From Anaerococcus senegalensis JC48 (GTDB lineage: Bacteria; Bacillota; Clostridia; Tissierellales; Peptoniphilaceae), in assembly GCF_000321005.1 (NCBI RefSeq), contig NZ_HE578909.1, positions 129,213-193,212 of the forward strand: a DNA stretch of 64,000 nucleotides, given 5' to 3'. A program made the position numbers and the translations under genes. Position 1 is the first letter of the stretch. Each line of letters opens with the position of its first letter. The notes beneath the pieces are model-generated. The model saw only the letters and a list, made by a program, of their open reading frames with translations, made no database searches and had not been told where the DNA came from. This document shows, in pieces, positions 62,535 to 64,000 of this stretch.

Positions 62535-62822
62535 TTAAATACTTGCCTTAATAACCATCAAATCACTATCTTCAATAGCACTTAAAGCATGCAATTCATT
62601 GGGTTCCATATTAATTATATCGCCTGGTATTATAATCTCACTCCCATTTTCTCCAGTAAAATTAACCTTACCATTATAAATTACAACTATCACATTTTTA
62701 TCTGATTTATGACTAGCAACTTCATCACCTTTCTTAATTTGAAGGTGAGTGATTTGTAGTTTATCCTCATCAATTAAATGTTCAAATTTACCATCCAAAA
62801 CATTAGCACTTAATTTTTTCAT
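62535..62822 (-). CDS. small cupin-fold protein
   Basis: 95 residues, single cupin barrel: ITHLQIKKGDEVASHKSDKNVIVVIYNGKVNFTG, then IIIPGDIINMEPNELHALSAIEDS. The two cupin motifs are present, with H38 and H78-type residues, but several metal-binding His/Glu positions are missing. Function unknown. Confidence 0.82.
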   Translation of the reverse strand: MKKLSANVLDGKFEHLIDEDKLQITHLQIKKGDEVASHKSDKNVIVVIYNGKVNFTGENGSEIIIPGDIINMEPNELHALSAIEDSDLMVIKASI

Positions 62823-62874
62823 ATAATCTCCTTATTTATAATAATTATTATCTATTTCATTATACTATAACAAT

Positions 62875-63447
62875 TTAAAGTATCTTTAGGATAATTTTTT
62901 TAAGTTCTGGAAGAGTTTCATCTTTAAAAAAAGTATTTTTAGCTAACCACCTATTATTTAAAGGACTCGGATGAACTAGAGGAAAATAATTTGGCAAATA
63001 GTCTCTAAAACTTCTAACAGTTTCTGTTAAGTTCTTCTTAAAATTATCTTTTAGGTAAAATTTTTGTGCATATGCTCCTATCAATATAGTTAATTTAACA
63101 TCTTTAAGCTCTTCAAGTAGAAGAGGATGATATTCTTTGGCAATAAATTTTCTAGGAGCCTTGTCCCCACTTTTTCCCTTACCTGGATAATAAAAATCTA
63201 TAGGTATTATAGAAAAGTCTTTACCATGGAGGATGTCCTTATTAATACCAAGCCAATCCACTAAATTCTCCCCGCTTTTATCATTAAATAAAATTCCACT
63301 TTCCTCAACTTTCCTACCAGGAGCTTGACCAATTATCAAAATTTTACAATCTCTATTTAACTGAAAAATCGGTTCAATTCCCCTATCCGTATAGCTTTTA
63401 TTTCTATAATCTTCCTTTAACTTTTCAAATATATCTTCTACTTGCAT
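62875..63447 (-). CDS. uracil-DNA glycosylase superfamily protein
   Basis: 190 residues. Motif 1 ILIIGQAPGRKVEESG and C-terminal motif HPSPLNNRW are characteristic of the UDG fold; the middle contains SGENLVDWLGI and FYYPGKGKSGDKAPR. The family group is often linked to the TIGR03915/03916 pair, which in this window lies about 15 kb away. Excises damaged or deaminated bases, exact specificity unknown. AAGGAGG precedes the start. Confidence 0.82.
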   Translation of the reverse strand: MQVEDIFEKLKEDYRNKSYTDRGIEPIFQLNRDCKILIIGQAPGRKVEESGILFNDKSGENLVDWLGINKDILHGKDFSIIPIDFYYPGKGKSGDKAPRKFIAKEYHPLLLEELKDVKLTILIGAYAQKFYLKDNFKKNLTETVRSFRDYLPNYFPLVHPSPLNNRWLAKNTFFKDETLPELKKIILKIL

Positions 63448-63826
63448 AGAACCTCCTTATTCAATCATAAATAAATTTTTACCAATTTACAATAAAATTC
63501 TAGGGAAAAAATAAGCCTATAACAAAAATCCTACATATAAAATATACACTTATTTTTTAATTATATAAAATATTGTTGCACTAGGATTTAAATTATTCAA
63601 AGATAGATTAAATTTGTTTTTAAATATCAAAAATATACTATAAAAAATAAGATATAGAATAAATCATTCCATATACTAAATTAAAAAATAAATAAAAGAA
63701 ATTTAAATTAATATATAAATTAATTTCTTAATGATAAAACCTGAATATAAAAGTAAAAAATTTATAAAATTAAAACTAATAAAAATATTAACATAAATGA
63801 AAGAAAAAATAAAATATAAATCAAAA
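63448..63826. other. AT-rich gap between UDG gene and 5S rRNA
   Basis: About 380 bp of very AT-rich DNA without a credible gene, repeat or RNA motif. It probably contains the promoter for the UDG gene. Confidence 0.5.
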
Positions 63827-63848
63827 AAGACCAGCCTAAGCTGATCTT
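63827..63848 (-). terminator. rRNA operon terminator
   Basis: AAGATCAGCTTAGGCTGGTCTT on the minus strand forms a stem and is followed by TTTTGATTT, directly after the 5S gene. Confidence 0.9.
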
Positions 63849-63851
63849 GTT

Positions 63852-63969
63852 TGTTTGGCAACTACCTAGTCTCCCGGGAGGTCTCCCTCCGAGTACCATC
63901 GGCGTTAGAAGGCTTAACTTCTGTGTTCGGTATGGGAACAGGTGTATCCCTTCTGCCATCGTCACCACA
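63852..63969 (-). rRNA. rrf: 5S ribosomal RNA
   Basis: About 118 nt on the minus strand. Hallmarks: TGGTGACGATGGCAGAAGG at the 5' side, CACCTGTTCCCATACCGAA, CACAGAAGTTAAGCCTTCTA (loop B/C), GCCGATGGTACT, and a 3' TAGGTAGTTGCCAA closing helix. It should be the last gene of a 16S-23S-5S operon lying to the right. A 68-codon frame on the same strand is an artefact of the rRNA. Confidence 0.97.
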
Positions 63970-64000
63970 TATTTAATATACTGTTTTAACCTTTTTAATC

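Noticed and set aside
62535..62822. Cupin gene as a metal-dependent dioxygenase
   Set aside because: Several metal-binding His/Glu positions of the cupin motifs are missing, so only the fold is claimed.
63762..63968. 68-codon ORF on the minus strand at the right end
   Set aside because: It lies within the 5S rRNA gene and its terminator; coding is not plausible.

Overview
The window is AT-rich DNA from a low-GC Gram-positive anaerobe. The family content (ctsR-mcsA-mcsB-clpC operon, a T-box leader, AGGAGG-type ribosome binding sites, lipobox lipoproteins, KtrAB, a radical-SAM/DUF pair typical of Firmicutes, no respiratory genes) fits the Clostridia/Tissierellia. Methionine gamma-lyase, a papain-like surface protease with Ig repeats and many Lys/Asn-rich lipoproteins make a Peptoniphilaceae (Anaerococcus-like) host my best guess; this is inference, not a database result.

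Layout. 1-2.5 kb: radA (cut by the window edge) behind a glutamate-cysteine ligase-like gene. 2.7-7.9 kb: four paralogous secreted or lipidated proteins of a family I cannot name, with an M20 amidohydrolase and ogt among them. 8.3-13 kb: a 1573-residue secreted papain-like protease with five Ig-like repeat pairs and a degenerate sixth. 13-15.2 kb: a Gfo/Idh/MocA oxidoreductase and two membrane proteins. 15.7-19.4 kb: a zinc-acquisition operon (ZinT-like lipoprotein, ZnuA with a large insertion, ZnuC, ZnuB) behind a strong promoter with two candidate operators. 20.8-25.2 kb: ctsR-mcsA-mcsB-clpC with a clear CtsR operator; the McsB looks catalytically dead. 25.6-29 kb: a YugP-type zinc protease and KtrAB potassium uptake. 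29.2-32.6 kb: a LURP-one protein, then a yybP-ykoY (Mn2+) riboswitch controlling a P-type cation ATPase.

32.5-33.45 kb: a compact cluster with an Fst-like type I toxin-antitoxin module not covered by ordinary ORF calling, two further antitoxin-like small RNA units without toxins, and a frameshifted small gene resembling bacteriocin immunity proteins. 33.4-38.5 kb: split chrA, GNAT, HAD, MATE, and a dimethylarginine hydrolase-like gene. 38.5-45.6 kb: a maltodextrin operon (binding protein, two permeases, LacI regulator, MalQ, MsmK) with promoter and operator visible. 46-49.9 kb: radical-SAM/DNA-metabolism pair with small membrane proteins and a GNAT-like protein. 50.6-58.2 kb: methionine gamma-lyase, LysR, two NhaC paralogs flanking an OatA-type acyltransferase and a MORN protein. 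58.5-63.4 kb: a 3-hydroxyacyl-CoA dehydrogenase, a T-box leader whose specifier reads UGC (Cys) in front of an M20 amidohydrolase and a TcyP-like cystine transporter, a cupin and a UDG-fold protein. The right end is a 5S rRNA on the minus strand.

Two system-level themes stand out. First, a family of long-hairpin intergenic elements sits inside transcription terminators, with the terminator hairpin duplicated on each side (20.6, 25.3 and 45.7 kb). Second, metal and sulfur homeostasis is heavily RNA- and repressor-controlled (Zn operators, Mn riboswitch, Cys T-box).
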